A stretch of 64,000 bases of DNA from Streptomyces sp. Ru73 (GTDB lineage: Bacteria > Actinomycetota > Actinomycetes > Streptomycetales > Streptomycetaceae): the NCBI RefSeq assembly GCF_002920575.1, contig NZ_PQSQ01000012.1:1-64000 (forward strand). The letters are read 5' to 3'. The notes beneath the pieces are model-generated. The model was not told the origin of the DNA. It was given only the letters and a program-made list of their open reading frames with translations, and did not search any database. The stretch's first letter is position 1. Every line of letters starts with the position of its first letter. The position numbers and the translations under genes are program-made. This document shows positions 7,713-17,223 of the stretch, in pieces.

Positions 7713-8984
7713 ATGACGGACAGTAAGCGCCGCCAGGGCTTCATAGCCACCGCCGCGCTGCTGGGCGGGGCGCTCACGCTCACCGCCTGCGGCGGCGGTG
7801 GCGGCAAGGCCAGCGGCGACAGCGGCGGCTCCGGCCCGCCGGAGAAGCACCAGAAGCAGGAGCAGGTCGACCGCGCGGCGGCCGAGGACGCCTCGGACGC
7901 CAAGATCAAGATCACTCCGAAGAGCGGTGCGACCAGCGTCGGCCTCAACCACGACACCCGGGTCGCCGTCACCAAGGGCAAGCTGACCGACGTGACGATG
8001 ACCTCCGTCGAGACCAAGGAGAAGGTGCCCGGCACCCTCTCGCCCGACGGCAAGTCCTGGCAGCCGCAGTCCCAGCTGAACCGCTCCACGCAGTACAAGA
8101 TCACTGCGCACGCAGAGGACTCCGAGGGCCGCAAGGCGGTGGAGCACTCCACCTTCACCACGGTCTCGCCCACCAACAGCTTCATCGGCAACTTCACCCC
8201 CGAGGACGGCTCCACCGTCGGCACGGGCATGCCGGTCTCGGTCAACTTCGACAAGCCGGTGAAGGACAAGGCCGCCGTCGAGTCGAAGATCAAGGTCGCG
8301 GCGAGCAGCAACCAGGAGGTCGTCGGCCACTGGTTCAGCGACACCCGCCTGGACTTCCGTCCGCAGGAGTACTGGAAGGCCGGCACCAAGGTCACCATGG
8401 ACCTGAACCTGGACGGCGTCGAGGCGTCCCCCGGCGTGCAGGGCATCCAGGACAAGACCGTGAGCTTCAACGTCGGCCGCTCCCAGGTGAGCACGGTCGA
8501 CGCCAAGACCCACATGATGACCGTCGTGCGCGACGGCAGGACCGTCAAGCGGATCCCGATCTCCGCGGGCGGCAAGGAGAACCCCACCTACAACGGGCAG
8601 ATGGTGATCTCCGAGAAGTACCTGCAGACCCGCATGGACGGCTCGACCGTCGGCTTCACCAAGCACGACGGCAAGGGCGAGTACGACATCCCCGATGTCC
8701 CGCACGCCATGCGGCTCTCCAGCTCCGGCACGTTCATCCACGGCAACTACTGGGGCAAGGGCATCTTCGGCCAGGCCAACACCAGCCACGGCTGCATCGG
8801 CCTGGAGGACGTCAAGGGCGCCAAGGACGCCAAGACCGACGCCGCCTGGTTCTACGACCACTCCCTCCTCGGTGACGTGGTCGTCATGAAGAACTCCCAG
8901 GACAAGACCGTCCAGCCCGACAACGGCCTGAACGGCTGGAACATGGACTGGACGCAGTGGAAGGCGGGCAGCGCCCTGCGGTGA
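7713..8984 (+). CDS. L,D-transpeptidase lipoprotein
   Basis: Cross-links peptidoglycan stem peptides in the 3-3 manner outside the membrane. The 423-residue protein begins MTDSKRRQGFIATAALLGGA and has a lipobox LTAC near residue 30, so it is lipid-anchored. After a Gly/Ser linker come two immunoglobulin-like beta domains (about 65-260), then a YkuD catalytic domain (about 265-400). The catalytic motif is visible as HGNYWGKGIFG followed by NTSHGCIGLED, where the Cys of SHGC is the nucleophile. I chose the ATG at 7713 because GGAGAA lies 8 bases upstream and the signal peptide starts there; the frame is open further upstream. Confidence 0.92.
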   Translation: MTDSKRRQGFIATAALLGGALTLTACGGGGGKASGDSGGSGPPEKHQKQEQVDRAAAEDASDAKIKITPKSGATSVGLNHDTRVAVTKGKLTDVTMTSVETKEKVPGTLSPDGKSWQPQSQLNRSTQYKITAHAEDSEGRKAVEHSTFTTVSPTNSFIGNFTPEDGSTVGTGMPVSVNFDKPVKDKAAVESKIKVAASSNQEVVGHWFSDTRLDFRPQEYWKAGTKVTMDLNLDGVEASPGVQGIQDKTVSFNVGRSQVSTVDAKTHMMTVVRDGRTVKRIPISAGGKENPTYNGQMVISEKYLQTRMDGSTVGFTKHDGKGEYDIPDVPHAMRLSSSGTFIHGNYWGKGIFGQANTSHGCIGLEDVKGAKDAKTDAAWFYDHSLLGDVVVMKNSQDKTVQPDNGLNGWNMDWTQWKAGSALR

Positions 8985-9025
8985 CCCGCGCGCCCCGCAC
9001 GACCTGACGGCTTCCCCGGCCGCAC

Positions 9026-9065
9026 ACGGGCGGCGCTCCGGACCGGTGTCCGGGGCGCCGCCCGT
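9026..9065 (+). terminator. Long hairpin after the L,D-transpeptidase gene
   Basis: Arms 9026-9043 and 9048-9065 pair over 18 positions with a single T-G wobble and a 4-base loop (CGGT). It lies 41 bases after the stop codon. No T-run follows. Confidence 0.7.
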
Positions 9066-9139
9066 CGTCGTTGCGGGCCCGCGCCGTACGCGTCCGTACG
9101 CGTTACGGGCCGCGCCGCCCGCCTACGTACAGTGATCCG

Positions 9140-10417
9140 GTGGGCGACAAGGGCAAGGGGCGCGACGGGCGCCGGGACGACGGCGCCGCGGACGGCGCGG
9201 CGGAGACCGTGGCACGCGTGCTGGGCACGGTCCGGTACGCCGCCGACGGCCGGGCCGCCGAGGACGCCGTCGAGACCGGCGCCTCGGCGCTGAGCGCTGA
9301 CCCGGCGGGCCCCGAGGCCGTGAGCCGGGCCCTGCTGACCGCGGCAGCGGCGGCCGTGCGCGGCTGCTGGGAGGGCGGCTGGCACCCCGCCGACCTGGTA
9401 CGCCTCGTCCGGCGCGCGGGCGCGCCCATCGAGCCGGCCGCCGACCTCGTGGCCGCCGAGCTCCGCCGCTACCCCGCCGACGCGCTCCCGCCCCGCTGGG
9501 CGGCCCAGCTGCGCGAGGCGGGCGCCGAGGTCTGGTGGCCGGACGACGGCGGCTACCTGGACGCGCTGGCCCGGCGCCGCCGCACCACCCGCTTCGAAGC
9601 GCTCTGCGACGTCCTGGAGGTGCTGCGCGTCCTCGGCCGGCTGCCCCGCGTCACCCCGACGGGCCCGCTCCCCGGCGAGCCGGGCGCCCGCACGGCCGCG
9701 CCGCGCGCCGGGGCCGCCGCAGGTACGCCCGGCGGCGAACCGCGCGTCCTCGGGCGCATCCGCGGCCTGCTCGCCAAGGCCGAGTCCACCGCCTTCCCCG
9801 AGGAGGCCGAGGCGCTCTCCGCCAAGGCTCAGGAGCTGATGGCCCGGTACCGGGTCTCCGAGGCGCTGCTCGCGGGCGCCGCGGCCGCCGACGGCCCGGC
9901 CGCCCTCCGCATCGGCATCGACGGCCCGTACGAGAGCACCAAGGCGCTGCTGCTGGACGCGGTGGCCGACGCCAACCGCTGCCGCGCCGTCTGGTCCCCG
10001 GAGGCCGCCTTCACCACCCTCGTCGGCTTCCCGCCGGACCTGGACGCCGCCGAGCTGCTCTACACGTCCCTCCTCGTGCAGGCCACCACGGCCATGCAGC
10101 GCGCGGCCGACCAGCACCACACCCGGGGGAAGTCCCGCCGTACCAAGGACTTCCGCCAGTCCTTCCTCGCCGGGTACGCGTCCCGCATCCGCGACCGGCT
10201 CACCGACGCGGCCGGCCGGGTCACCGCCGAGGCCGCTGAGGAGACGCCGGACCTGCTGCCGGTGCTCGCCGCGCGGGACCTCGCGGTCGAGGAGCGGACC
10301 GGAGCGCTCTTCCCCGAGACCACGGCCGTACGCATGCGCGGGATCCGCGACGCCGACGGCCTCCACCAGGGCATGGCCGCAGCGGACCGGGCCCGGCTGG
10401 ACCACCGCAAGTCCTAG
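9140..10417 (+). CDS. DUF2786 domain protein
   Basis: A 425-residue protein of unknown function. The recognisable part is a DUF2786 segment near residues 195-235 (RIRGLLAKAEST, then EEAEALSAKAQELMARYRV), followed by a C-terminal region of about 190 residues with an arginine-rich stretch GKSRRTKDFRQSFLAGYAS. The N-terminal 190 residues are helical and acidic/alanine-rich. There is no signal peptide or membrane segment. I chose the GTG at 9140 (protein MGDKGKGRDGRRDDG) because the 23 upstream in-frame codons overlap promoter-like sequence and read as arginine-rich noise. It probably forms a single-gene unit after the hairpin at 9026-9065. Confidence 0.75.
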   Translation: MGDKGKGRDGRRDDGAADGAAETVARVLGTVRYAADGRAAEDAVETGASALSADPAGPEAVSRALLTAAAAAVRGCWEGGWHPADLVRLVRRAGAPIEPAADLVAAELRRYPADALPPRWAAQLREAGAEVWWPDDGGYLDALARRRRTTRFEALCDVLEVLRVLGRLPRVTPTGPLPGEPGARTAAPRAGAAAGTPGGEPRVLGRIRGLLAKAESTAFPEEAEALSAKAQELMARYRVSEALLAGAAAADGPAALRIGIDGPYESTKALLLDAVADANRCRAVWSPEAAFTTLVGFPPDLDAAELLYTSLLVQATTAMQRAADQHHTRGKSRRTKDFRQSFLAGYASRIRDRLTDAAGRVTAEAAEETPDLLPVLAARDLAVEERTGALFPETTAVRMRGIRDADGLHQGMAAADRARLDHRKS

Positions 10418-10502
10418 CGACCGATGCCCCGTCAGCCTCAACTTCCCCACTGGTAACGTCACTTGCCGAGAGCGGGACGTGTACGGGACGAGGGGAGCGG
10501 AC

Positions 10503-11327
10503 GTGACGGACGACGGCGGGCACGCGGGGACGGCGGCCCGGATCAACACCGGGGTCGCGCACAACGCCCGGGTCTGGAACCACTGGCTCGGCGGCAAGGA
10601 CAACTACGCCGTCGACCGCCAGGTCGGCGACCACGTCACCGGCCTCTACCCGAGCATCGGCGACGTGGCGCGCGCCGACCGGGCGTTCCTCGGCCGTGCC
10701 GTGCGCCACCTCGCGGGCGAGGCGGGCATCCGCCAGTTCCTCGACGTCGGCACCGGCCTGCCCACCGCCGACAACACCCACGAGGTCGCCCAGCGCACCG
10801 CGCCCGATGCCCGCGTGGTCTACGTCGACAACGATCCGATCGTCCTCGCCCACGCCCGCGCGCTGCTCACCAGCGGGCCCGGCGGCGTCACCGACTACGT
10901 CGAGGCGGACGCGCAGGACCCGGACGCGATCCTCCACGCGGCCGCCCGCACCCTGGACTTCGGCCGGCCCGTCGCCGTCATGTTCCTCGGCATCCTCAAC
11001 TTCCTCACGGACACCGCGCAGGCGCAGCGGACCGTGGACCGGCTGCTCGCCGCCGTCCCCTCCGGCAGCCACCTCGTCCTCACCCACCCCACCCTCGAAC
11101 TGGGCGGCGAGGGCAACGCCGAGGCCATGCGCTTCTGGAACGAACACGCCACCCCGCCCATCACCGCCCGCACCGGCGCGGAGATCGCCCGCTTCGCCGC
11201 GGGCCTGGACCTGCTCCCGCCCGGCCTGGTCTCCTGCACCCGCTGGCGCCCCGGCCCGGCCCCGGACGGCAGCCCCGCCGAGCCGCCGGAGGTCGCCCAG
11301 TACGCCCTGGTGGCCCGTAAGCCCTGA
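10503..11327 (+). CDS. SAM-dependent methyltransferase (Methyltransf_19 / DUF574 type)
   Basis: A 274-residue member of the large actinomycete family whose proteins start with INTGVAHNARVWNHWLGGKD. The SAM-binding segment is FLDVGTGLPTADNTHEVAQ (near residue 80), followed by an acidic strand end VVYVDNDPIVL. The substrate is not known for most of the family. I prefer the GTG at 10503 because GAGGGGAG lies just upstream and the family motif then starts near residue 14; the GTG at 10479 is an alternative. It stands alone between the DUF2786 gene and a small lipoprotein gene. Confidence 0.88.
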   Translation: MTDDGGHAGTAARINTGVAHNARVWNHWLGGKDNYAVDRQVGDHVTGLYPSIGDVARADRAFLGRAVRHLAGEAGIRQFLDVGTGLPTADNTHEVAQRTAPDARVVYVDNDPIVLAHARALLTSGPGGVTDYVEADAQDPDAILHAAARTLDFGRPVAVMFLGILNFLTDTAQAQRTVDRLLAAVPSGSHLVLTHPTLELGGEGNAEAMRFWNEHATPPITARTGAEIARFAAGLDLLPPGLVSCTRWRPGPAPDGSPAEPPEVAQYALVARKP

Positions 11328-11364
11328 GGCGTACGGGTCGTACAGGGCTCACGGGGCGGGTGTG

Positions 11365-11383
11365 CGTTAGCGAGACGTTAGCG
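11365..11383. promoter_or_regulatory. Direct repeat CGTTAGCG, 11-bp spacing
   Basis: CGTTAGCG occurs at 11365-11372 and again at 11376-11383, one helical turn apart, 32 bases before a small lipoprotein gene. The spacing suits a protein binding one face of the DNA. The regulator is unknown. Confidence 0.35.
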
Positions 11384-11414
11384 GCACAGCAGCGCGCCCG
11401 GTCAGGGTGCCGGT

Positions 11415-11636
11415 ATGCCGATCACCCCGCGTGCCGCCGTGCTCCGCCGCGCCGCCCTGGCCTCGGTACTGGCCGCGGCGGCCCTGTCCCTGACGGCCTG
11501 TCGGGACGACGGCACGGGCGTCCGCCCCATCCCCGACCCCACCGGCCCGCCCGCCTCGGCCACCTTCCCGTACACCCCGGCACCCCCGTCGCCGAAGCCG
11601 TCCACCGCACCGCCCACGGGGTCCCCGCGCCCGTGA
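11415..11636 (+). CDS. Small putative lipoprotein
   Basis: A 73-residue protein with an N-terminal signal (MPITPRAAVLRRAALASVLA) and a lipobox LTAC near residue 29, so the mature part would be a lipid-anchored 45-residue chain. That chain is proline/threonine/serine-rich (TPAPPSPKPSTAPPTG) with no fold evident, typical of wall-spanning linkers. The length and lack of a domain leave function open. The codon bias is normal for the genome. A direct repeat precedes it. Confidence 0.55.
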   Translation: MPITPRAAVLRRAALASVLAAAALSLTACRDDGTGVRPIPDPTGPPASATFPYTPAPPSPKPSTAPPTGSPRP

Positions 11637-11773
11637 GGAGACGTACGAGGACGCATACGGAGACGCGTACGGACCCTTGCGCGTGGGCACACAGAGGAAA
11701 CGCACCCGACAAGTGATCAGCCGGCGCGGCCCTGGCAGTTGCGGGTCCGCCGCCGGCGCGGAGAGGAGCAGCG

Positions 11774-12442
11774 GTGGCCAGGACTCTCGTGGTGGTCGGT
11801 GCCGGTCCGGGGCGCGGCATGGGGGTGGCCCGCGCGTTCGGACGCCGTGGCTTCCGGGTCGGCCTCGTCGCCCGTACGAAGGACCGGCTGGACACGCAGG
11901 TTGCCGAACTCGCCGGACTCGGCATCACCGCGGCCGCCTTCCCCGCCGACCTGCGGGACCGGGACGCGCTGGCCGCAGCCCTGGCACAGGCCACCGAGAC
12001 GCTGGGCCCGCCCGACGTCCTGGACTACGGCCCCGGCCCGTCCGGCCCGGTCACCCACGCCGCGCAGACCACCGCCGCCTCGGCCACGGCCCAGTTCGGC
12101 CTCTACGTCCTCGGCGCGGTCACGGCCGTCGGCCAGGTGCTCCCCGACATGCTCGCCCGCGGCTCCGGCACCCTCCTGGTGACCACCGGCCCCGCGGCCA
12201 CCACCCCGGCCCCCGCCGACGCCAACGTCGGCCTGGCCATGGCCGCCCTCCACCACTACGCGCGCTCACTCCACCCCGAACTGACCCCCCACGGCATCCA
12301 CGTCAGCGCGGTCACCCTCACCACACCCCCCACGACCCCCGCCGAAGCCGACACCCTCGGCGACCGCTACGTATCCCTCCACGAGACCCGAGCCCCCGCC
12401 GAAACCACCCTCACCCCGACCGGCACCGTCTCCGCGCACTGA
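11774..12442 (+). CDS. SDR-fold protein lacking the usual catalytic residues
   Basis: A 222-residue Rossmann-fold protein of the short-chain dehydrogenase superfamily. The nucleotide-binding turn [20 protein letters not shown] is clear, and NADP use is suggested by VARTKDRL after the second strand. The catalytic tetrad is not seen: the strand that should carry Ser reads [14 protein letters not shown], and the helix that should carry YxxxK reads [17 protein letters not shown]. It may be a non-catalytic sensor or use other residues. The GTG start follows GAGAGGAG. The 3' third is rich in Thr/Pro codons. Confidence 0.75.
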   Translation: MARTLVVVGAGPGRGMGVARAFGRRGFRVGLVARTKDRLDTQVAELAGLGITAAAFPADLRDRDALAAALAQATETLGPPDVLDYGPGPSGPVTHAAQTTAASATAQFGLYVLGAVTAVGQVLPDMLARGSGTLLVTTGPAATTPAPADANVGLAMAALHHYARSLHPELTPHGIHVSAVTLTTPPTTPAEADTLGDRYVSLHETRAPAETTLTPTGTVSAH

Positions 12443-12515
12443 AGGGCACGGGGAACCGCTTGCGGCAGCCGTCCGTCCGGCCCCCGTATCCGGAAGGCGA
12501 CTGCCCGGCCTGGCC

Positions 12516-13175
12516 TCAGCCGTCCGCGCGGGCCACGCCCACCGGGCAGGAGACGCCGGTGCCGCCGATGCCGCAGTAGCCGGCGGGGTTCTTGTCGAGG
12601 TACTGCTGGTGGTAGGGCTCGGCGGGGTAGAAGGGGGCGGCGGGGAGGAGTTCGGTGGTGATGTCGCCGTAGCCGGAGGCGGTGAGCACCTTCTGGTAGG
12701 CGGCGCGGGAGGCCTCGGCCGTCGCGGCCTGCTCGGGCGAGTGGGTGTAGACCGCGGAGCGGTACTGCGTGCCGACGTCGTTGCCCTGGCGGAAGCCCTG
12801 GGTGGGGTCGTGGGACTCCCAGAAGACCTTCAGCAGGGTCTCGTAGGAGACCTTCGCCGGGTCGAAGACGACGCGGACGGCCTCGGTGTGGCCGGTGAGG
12901 CCGCTGCAGACCTCTTCGTACGTGGGGTTCGGGGTGTGGCCGCCCTGGTAGCCGACGAGGGTGGTCCACACTCCGTCGGTCTGCCAGAACTTCCGCTCGG
13001 CGCCCCAGAAGCAGCCCAGCCCGAAGTCGGCCACCTCGAACCCCTCCGGGTACGGGCCGAGCAGGCTGTTGCCGAGGACGGTGTGGCGCTCGGGGACCGT
13101 GAACTCCGGCTCGGGGCGGCCCTTCAGCGCCTCCTCGGGGGAGGGGAGACGGTTCTTGAAGCGGGAGAACAGCAT
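12516..13175 (-). CDS. msrA: Peptide methionine (S)-S-oxide reductase
   Basis: Repairs oxidised methionine (S-sulfoxide) in proteins. The 219-residue protein carries the active-site motif [12 protein letters not shown] (Cys nucleophile near residue 55), the family segments [11 protein letters not shown] and [14 protein letters not shown], and resolving cysteines near the C-terminus ([16 protein letters not shown]). It is cytoplasmic and would be recycled by thioredoxin. The start [20 protein letters not shown] is the usual one for Streptomyces MsrA. It is convergent with the SDR-like gene. Only a 73-base spacer separates them. Confidence 0.95.
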   Translation of the reverse strand: MLFSRFKNRLPSPEEALKGRPEPEFTVPERHTVLGNSLLGPYPEGFEVADFGLGCFWGAERKFWQTDGVWTTLVGYQGGHTPNPTYEEVCSGLTGHTEAVRVVFDPAKVSYETLLKVFWESHDPTQGFRQGNDVGTQYRSAVYTHSPEQAATAEASRAAYQKVLTASGYGDITTELLPAAPFYPAEPYHQQYLDKNPAGYCGIGGTGVSCPVGVARADG

Positions 13176-13262
13176 CGGGATCAGGCTCCGGGGGTGAGGA
13201 CGGGCGGGGCAGTCGTCGCTTCCGAGAACGCTCGGCGCGGGCCGGGAATTCCGGCGCGGGCG

Positions 13263-14510
13263 TCAGGACGGCGGGAGCGTGGCCGGGGAGCCGCCCTGGG
13301 CCTCCCAGCCCGCGACGGCCAGCGCACGGTAGGTGGCGTACGCGGCGGCCGGCCGGGCGTCGTACGACCACGGCACCGCGCCGACGTGGCCGTCCACCAG
13401 ACGCAGCTGCTCCATGGCCTCGGCGTACCGCTCCGCCTGGACGAGGAACCAGATCAGGAGGTGGCGTACGTGCGGCGCCACCGGATGGTCGGCCGGGGCC
13501 TGGCGCAGCGCGTAGTGCGCGCCCTCGATGGCGCGCTCCACGACCGCGCTCTGGAAGAGGCTGCGGACCATGTTCGCCTCGGGGAGGTGGTCGAACACGG
13601 AGAAGAGCGGCAGGGCGGGGAGCAGCGACTTCGGGGGCGCGCTCGCTGCGGCGCGCTCCGTGAAGGCGTCCGCGTCCTCCTTGGAGCCGTGCCACTTCTC
13701 CGACCAGTACGGGAGCGCCGCGAGATGCGCGCCCATGTGGTGCGGCGCGCGCTGGACGACCTTGGACCACAGCTCCTCGTAGTCGGGGCGGCGGTCGCCG
13801 AGGCCGCGGGCCACGGCCAGCTCGATGATGTACGGGACCGGGCTGCCGGGCGCCAGCAGCCGCGCCTCCTCGCAGACCGTGCGGGCCTCCTCGAGGATCA
13901 TGCGGAAGTCCTCGGAACCGGGGTCGCGCAGCGCCTGCACCACGAGGAACTGCGCGTGCGTCTGGGCGGCGCCGGAGTCCTTGGGCTTCTCGGCGCGCCA
14001 GGTGCGCAGCCAGATGCCGCCCCGGGAACCGGCCGGTGCGTCGGGGTGCGCACCCGGCGCGCCGTCCTGGCCAGGCGCCGTCGCGAACGCCGCCGCTCCC
14101 GCCAGCGTCTGCACCCGCTGCCACCTGCGCTCGTCGCCCTCGGGGGTGTCCGCCAGCAGCCGGGACGCCGGCCGCCAGTCCTGGGTGCGGGCGATCTCGG
14201 CCAGCGCCTCGGCCAGCTCCGGGTCGGGCCCCGGCAGCCGTACGTCCAGCTGCTCGGCGGGGACGAAGCCGTAGGCCCCCATCGGGTCGGCGGCCGCCGC
14301 CATGCCCTGACCGGCCTGCCGCAGCGCGCGCCGGCGCCGTGCCAGGGGGTAGCCGACGACCCCCGCGAAGGCGAGGAGGGCGAGGAGAAGGAGCAGTACG
14401 TCCATGAGGAGTCGTTTCCAGGTCGGGGCGTCGGGCGCGCGGGCGGTGCGGTGGCCTTGCGGCCTCGGTGGCTCGGTCAGGGGCTCGGTCGGTGGCACTT
14501 CCGTGTCCAC
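13263..14510 (-). CDS. Membrane-anchored helical-repeat protein, function unknown
   Basis: A 415-residue protein with a proline-rich cytoplasmic N-terminus, one transmembrane helix (about residues 36-55, [20 protein letters not shown]) and then a long helical region (about 100-390) that looks TPR-like: repeated Ala/Leu/Arg helices such as [21 protein letters not shown] chose the GTG at 14510 because GGGGAGTGGAGAGAA lies immediately upstream; the ATG at 14405, just at the membrane helix, is an alternative. It lies between msrA and the divergent cystathionine gamma-synthase gene. No function can be assigned. Confidence 0.75.
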   Translation of the reverse strand: MDTEVPPTEPLTEPPRPQGHRTARAPDAPTWKRLLMDVLLLLLALLAFAGVVGYPLARRRRALRQAGQGMAAAADPMGAYGFVPAEQLDVRLPGPDPELAEALAEIARTQDWRPASRLLADTPEGDERRWQRVQTLAGAAAFATAPGQDGAPGAHPDAPAGSRGGIWLRTWRAEKPKDSGAAQTHAQFLVVQALRDPGSEDFRMILEEARTVCEEARLLAPGSPVPYIIELAVARGLGDRRPDYEELWSKVVQRAPHHMGAHLAALPYWSEKWHGSKEDADAFTERAAASAPPKSLLPALPLFSVFDHLPEANMVRSLFQSAVVERAIEGAHYALRQAPADHPVAPHVRHLLIWFLVQAERYAEAMEQLRLVDGHVGAVPWSYDARPAAAYATYRALAVAGWEAQGGSPATLPPS

Positions 14511-14582
14511 TTCTCTCCACTCCCCAGCGAAGCAGAAAGTTCCCGGGCCCGCGCCCGCCGCGGGCGACTACCCTCGGCAGAC

Positions 14583-15743
14583 ATGAGTGATCAGCGCGGA
14601 CAGCGCCACCAGCACTTCGAAACCCTCGCCATCCACGCGGGGCAGGAGGCGGACCGGGAGACGGGCGCGGTATCGGTGCCCATCTACCAGGTCTCGACGT
14701 ACAAGCAGGACGGGGTCGGCGGCCTGCGCGGCGGCTACGAGTACAGCCGCAGCGCCAACCCGACCCGTACGGCCCTGGAGGAGAACCTCGCGGCCCTGGA
14801 CGGCGGCCGCCGCGGCCTCGCGTTCGCCTCCGGGCTCGCCGCCGAGGACTGCCTGCTGCGGACCCTGCTCGTCCCGGGCGACCACGTCGTCATCCCGGAC
14901 GACGCCTACGGCGGCACGTTCCGCCTCTTCGCCAAGGTCGCCGAGCGGTGGGGCGTGGAGTGGTCCGTGGCCTCCTCCTCCGACCCGGCCGCCGTACGGG
15001 AGGCGATCCGGCCGCGCACGAAGGCCATCTGGGTCGAGACGCCCAGCAACCCGCTGCTCGGCATCACCGACATCGCGGCCCTCGCCGACGTCGCGCGCAC
15101 CGCCGGCGCGAAGCTCGTCGTGGACAACACCTTCGCCAGCCCCTACCTCCAGCAGCCGCTCGCGCTCGGCGCCGACGTCGTCGTGTACTCCACGACCAAG
15201 TACATGGGCGGTCACTCGGACGTGGTGGGCGGCGCGCTGGTCGTCGGCGACGACGCGCTCGGCGAGGAGCTGGCCTTCCACCAGAACGCCATGGGCGCGA
15301 TCGCCGGGCCGTTCGACGCCTGGCTGGTCATGCGCGGCATCAAGACGCTCGCCGTGCGGATGGACCGGCACAGCGCCAACGCGGCGCGGGTCGCCGAGCT
15401 GCTGGCCTCGCACCCGAAGGTGACGAAGGTGTACTACCCGGGGCTGCCCGAGCACCCGGGGCACGAGACCGCCGCCAAGCAGATGCGTTCCTTCGGCGGC
15501 ATGGTGTCCTTCCAGGTCGCGGGCGGCGAGCAGGCGGCGGTGGACGTCTGCGACCGCGCCAAGCTCTTCACCCTCGGCGAGTCGCTGGGCGGCGTGGAGT
15601 CGCTGATCGAGCACCCGGGCCGGATGACGCACGCCTCGGCCGCGGGCTCCGCGCTGGAGGTGCCGGCCGACCTGGTCCGGCTCTCGGTCGGCATCGAGTC
15701 CGTCGACGACCTGCTCGCCGACCTGACGCAGGCGCTGGGCTAG
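14583..15743 (+). CDS. metB: Cystathionine gamma-synthase
   Basis: A PLP enzyme of the Cys/Met metabolism family that joins an activated homoserine ester with cysteine to give cystathionine, a step toward methionine. The 386-residue protein shows [14 protein letters not shown], the cofactor aspartate region [15 protein letters not shown] (near residue 180) and the PLP lysine motif [16 protein letters not shown] (Lys near 202). The start is the ATG at 14583 ([20 protein letters not shown]); the frame is open for nearly 2 kb upstream, but that part is antisense to two other genes. A cystathionine gamma-lyase role is possible, since the families overlap. Confidence 0.92.
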   Translation: MSDQRGQRHQHFETLAIHAGQEADRETGAVSVPIYQVSTYKQDGVGGLRGGYEYSRSANPTRTALEENLAALDGGRRGLAFASGLAAEDCLLRTLLVPGDHVVIPDDAYGGTFRLFAKVAERWGVEWSVASSSDPAAVREAIRPRTKAIWVETPSNPLLGITDIAALADVARTAGAKLVVDNTFASPYLQQPLALGADVVVYSTTKYMGGHSDVVGGALVVGDDALGEELAFHQNAMGAIAGPFDAWLVMRGIKTLAVRMDRHSANAARVAELLASHPKVTKVYYPGLPEHPGHETAAKQMRSFGGMVSFQVAGGEQAAVDVCDRAKLFTLGESLGGVESLIEHPGRMTHASAAGSALEVPADLVRLSVGIESVDDLLADLTQALG

Positions 15744-15857
15744 GGACACGTACGACCGCCACGGGTCACCGGCCGGACGCCGCACGCGCGCCCGGCCGGT
15801 GGTACCGCGCCCGAGCGGCCACGCCCGGGCGCCCCGCCCGGCGGGCACCGGGCCCGT

Positions 15858-16109
15858 TCACCAGCCCTCCAGCGGCGGTGTCGTACGCGTCGGCGGCGGT
15901 ATCCACGGCTGCTGGGTGACCGCCCAGACGGTGAACGCCACGGCCGCGAGGAACAGCAGCAGCCAGCCGGCCGTGCCCAGCAGCCGGCGCCGGAACAGCA
16001 GCCGGCGGCCGCGTACGGCGGCACGCACCGCGAGGTCGGGCGGGACGAGCGGGTGCGGCCCGTCGAGCATCCGCCGCACCTCCGCCTCCTTGCGGTCGGG
16101 CGGGCTCAC
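15858..16109 (-). CDS. Small single-pass membrane protein coupled to the sigma factor gene
   Basis: An 83-residue protein with a soluble N-terminus (MSPPDRKEAEVRRMLDGPHP), an arginine-rich segment (AVRGRRLLFRRRLLG), one transmembrane helix (about 46-66) and a short proline-rich outer tail. Its GTG start overlaps the stop codon of the upstream sigma-factor gene (GTGA), so the two are likely translationally coupled. Position suggests an anti-sigma role, but it has no zinc-binding HxxxCxxC motif, so it would be a non-zinc type. This role is inference only. Confidence 0.7.
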   Translation of the reverse strand: MSPPDRKEAEVRRMLDGPHPLVPPDLAVRAAVRGRRLLFRRRLLGTAGWLLLFLAAVAFTVWAVTQQPWIPPPTRTTPPLEGW

Positions 16110-16645
16110 GACGTCACCGCCCCGGCGCCCGAGGCGGACGGGGGCGCGCTGCCGGGCCGGGTGCTGCGCATCTCGGCGACCGCCCGCAGGCACAGCGTGC
16201 GCACCCGTTCGGCGGGCAGTCCCAGCAGGGCGGCGGTCTGCTCCTCCGCCACGCCCTCGCACAGCCGCAGGACGAGAATGAGCCGTTCCTGCGGGCCGAG
16301 CCGGTCGAGCAGGCCGCCGCGCGGCCGGCGGTGGCGCCAGGCCGTACGGGCGAAGAGCACGGCCAGCTCCTGGCGGGTGCGGTCGTACGGATCCTCGCCG
16401 CGCAGCCGGTCCCAGGACGCGTACGTCCGGGACAGCGCGACGGTCAGCAGTTCCTCGGCGACCGGGGCCGGAGCGCCCGACGGCTCGCCGGTCAGCAGCG
16501 TGACGGTGCGCAGCAGCCGGCCCGCCGCGCCCGCCACGAAGGCCTCGAACTCCTGGGCACGGCGGCGTTCCTGTGCAGCCCGCCGCTCTCGCACAGCGCC
16601 TCCCCGTGGGGCCTCGCGGGCCCGGCGGCCCGGCGATGGCTCCAT
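16106..16645 (-). CDS. RNA polymerase sigma factor, SigE/ECF-like
   Basis: A 179-residue sigma-70 family protein that would direct RNA polymerase to its own promoter set. The N-terminal half (residues 30-110) corresponds to region 2 (EFEAFVAGAAGRLLRTVTLL). The C-terminal region 4 is a clear helix-turn-helix (LGPQERLILVLRLCEGVAEE, then QTAALLGLPAERVRTLCLRA). The first 30 residues are arginine-rich and may be read from an over-early start. The downstream gene for a small membrane protein overlaps its stop, which suggests regulation by that protein. Confidence 0.82.
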   Translation of the reverse strand: MEPSPGRRAREAPRGGAVRERRAAQERRRAQEFEAFVAGAAGRLLRTVTLLTGEPSGAPAPVAEELLTVALSRTYASWDRLRGEDPYDRTRQELAVLFARTAWRHRRPRGGLLDRLGPQERLILVLRLCEGVAEEQTAALLGLPAERVRTLCLRAVAEMRSTRPGSAPPSASGAGAVTS

Positions 16646-16722
16646 GGCACGGCAGCGCGGGCACGGGGGTCAAGAGCCGTGCGGCAGGTGGTGCGGCCCG
16701 GGGGACCGCACCGGGGGCGCGG

Positions 16723-17223
16723 TCAGGAGGCCGGTGTCCCCGGGGAGAGCGAGGCCGTCACCGTGGAGAGGGAGACGTTGAAGCGCGTCAGGAGCGTGGT
16801 GAAGGAATTGCGCTCCTCCTCGCTCCACTCCGCTGTGACCAGCGCCATCAGCTCGCGGCGGGAGGCGCGCACCTCCTCCAGGCGGGCCCGGCCGCGCTCG
16901 GAGAGCTGCAGGACGACAGCGCGCCCGTCCTCGGGGTGCGAGGCGCGGGTGACGAGACCGGCGTCGACCAGCGGCGCGACCTGGCGGGTGACGGTCGAGG
17001 AGTCGATGCCCATGCCGGCGGCCAGGGCCTTGACGCCCATCGCGCCCTCCTGATCGAGCCGGTTGAGCAGCAGGTAGGCGGCGCGGTCCATGGAGTTGCG
17101 CGCCTGCCCGACACCGCCGAGCCGGCTCTGTTCGGCGCGGCGGGCGAAGACGGCCACTTGATGTTGCAGCGCGTCGAGGAGAGCGGAATCGGTGTGGGTC
17201 GTCATGTCCGAAGAGGTGGGCAT
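16723..17223 (-). CDS. MarR-family transcriptional regulator
   Basis: A 166-residue winged-helix regulator. The DNA-binding region reads GVKALAAGMGIDSSTVTRQV followed by DAGLVTRASHPEDGRAVVLQ, where the DGR wing motif is typical of MarR. N- and C-terminal helices form the usual dimer interface. An alternative start is the ATG six codons later (MTTHTD). It is divergent from ilvA, 156 bases away, and ends 77 bases before the sigma-factor gene on the same strand. The ligand is unknown; by position it might control itself or the divergent gene. Confidence 0.88.
   Translation of the reverse strand: MPTSSDMTTHTDSALLDALQHQVAVFARRAEQSRLGGVGQARNSMDRAAYLLLNRLDQEGAMGVKALAAGMGIDSSTVTRQVAPLVDAGLVTRASHPEDGRAVVLQLSERGRARLEEVRASRRELMALVTAEWSEEERNSFTTLLTRFNVSLSTVTASLSPGTPAS

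Noticed and set aside
12609..14582. The long upstream part of a continuous frame that ends with cystathionine gamma-synthase (more than 1000 codons in total)
   Set aside because: It is antisense to msrA and to the helical-repeat protein gene; only the part from ATG 14583 shows family motifs.
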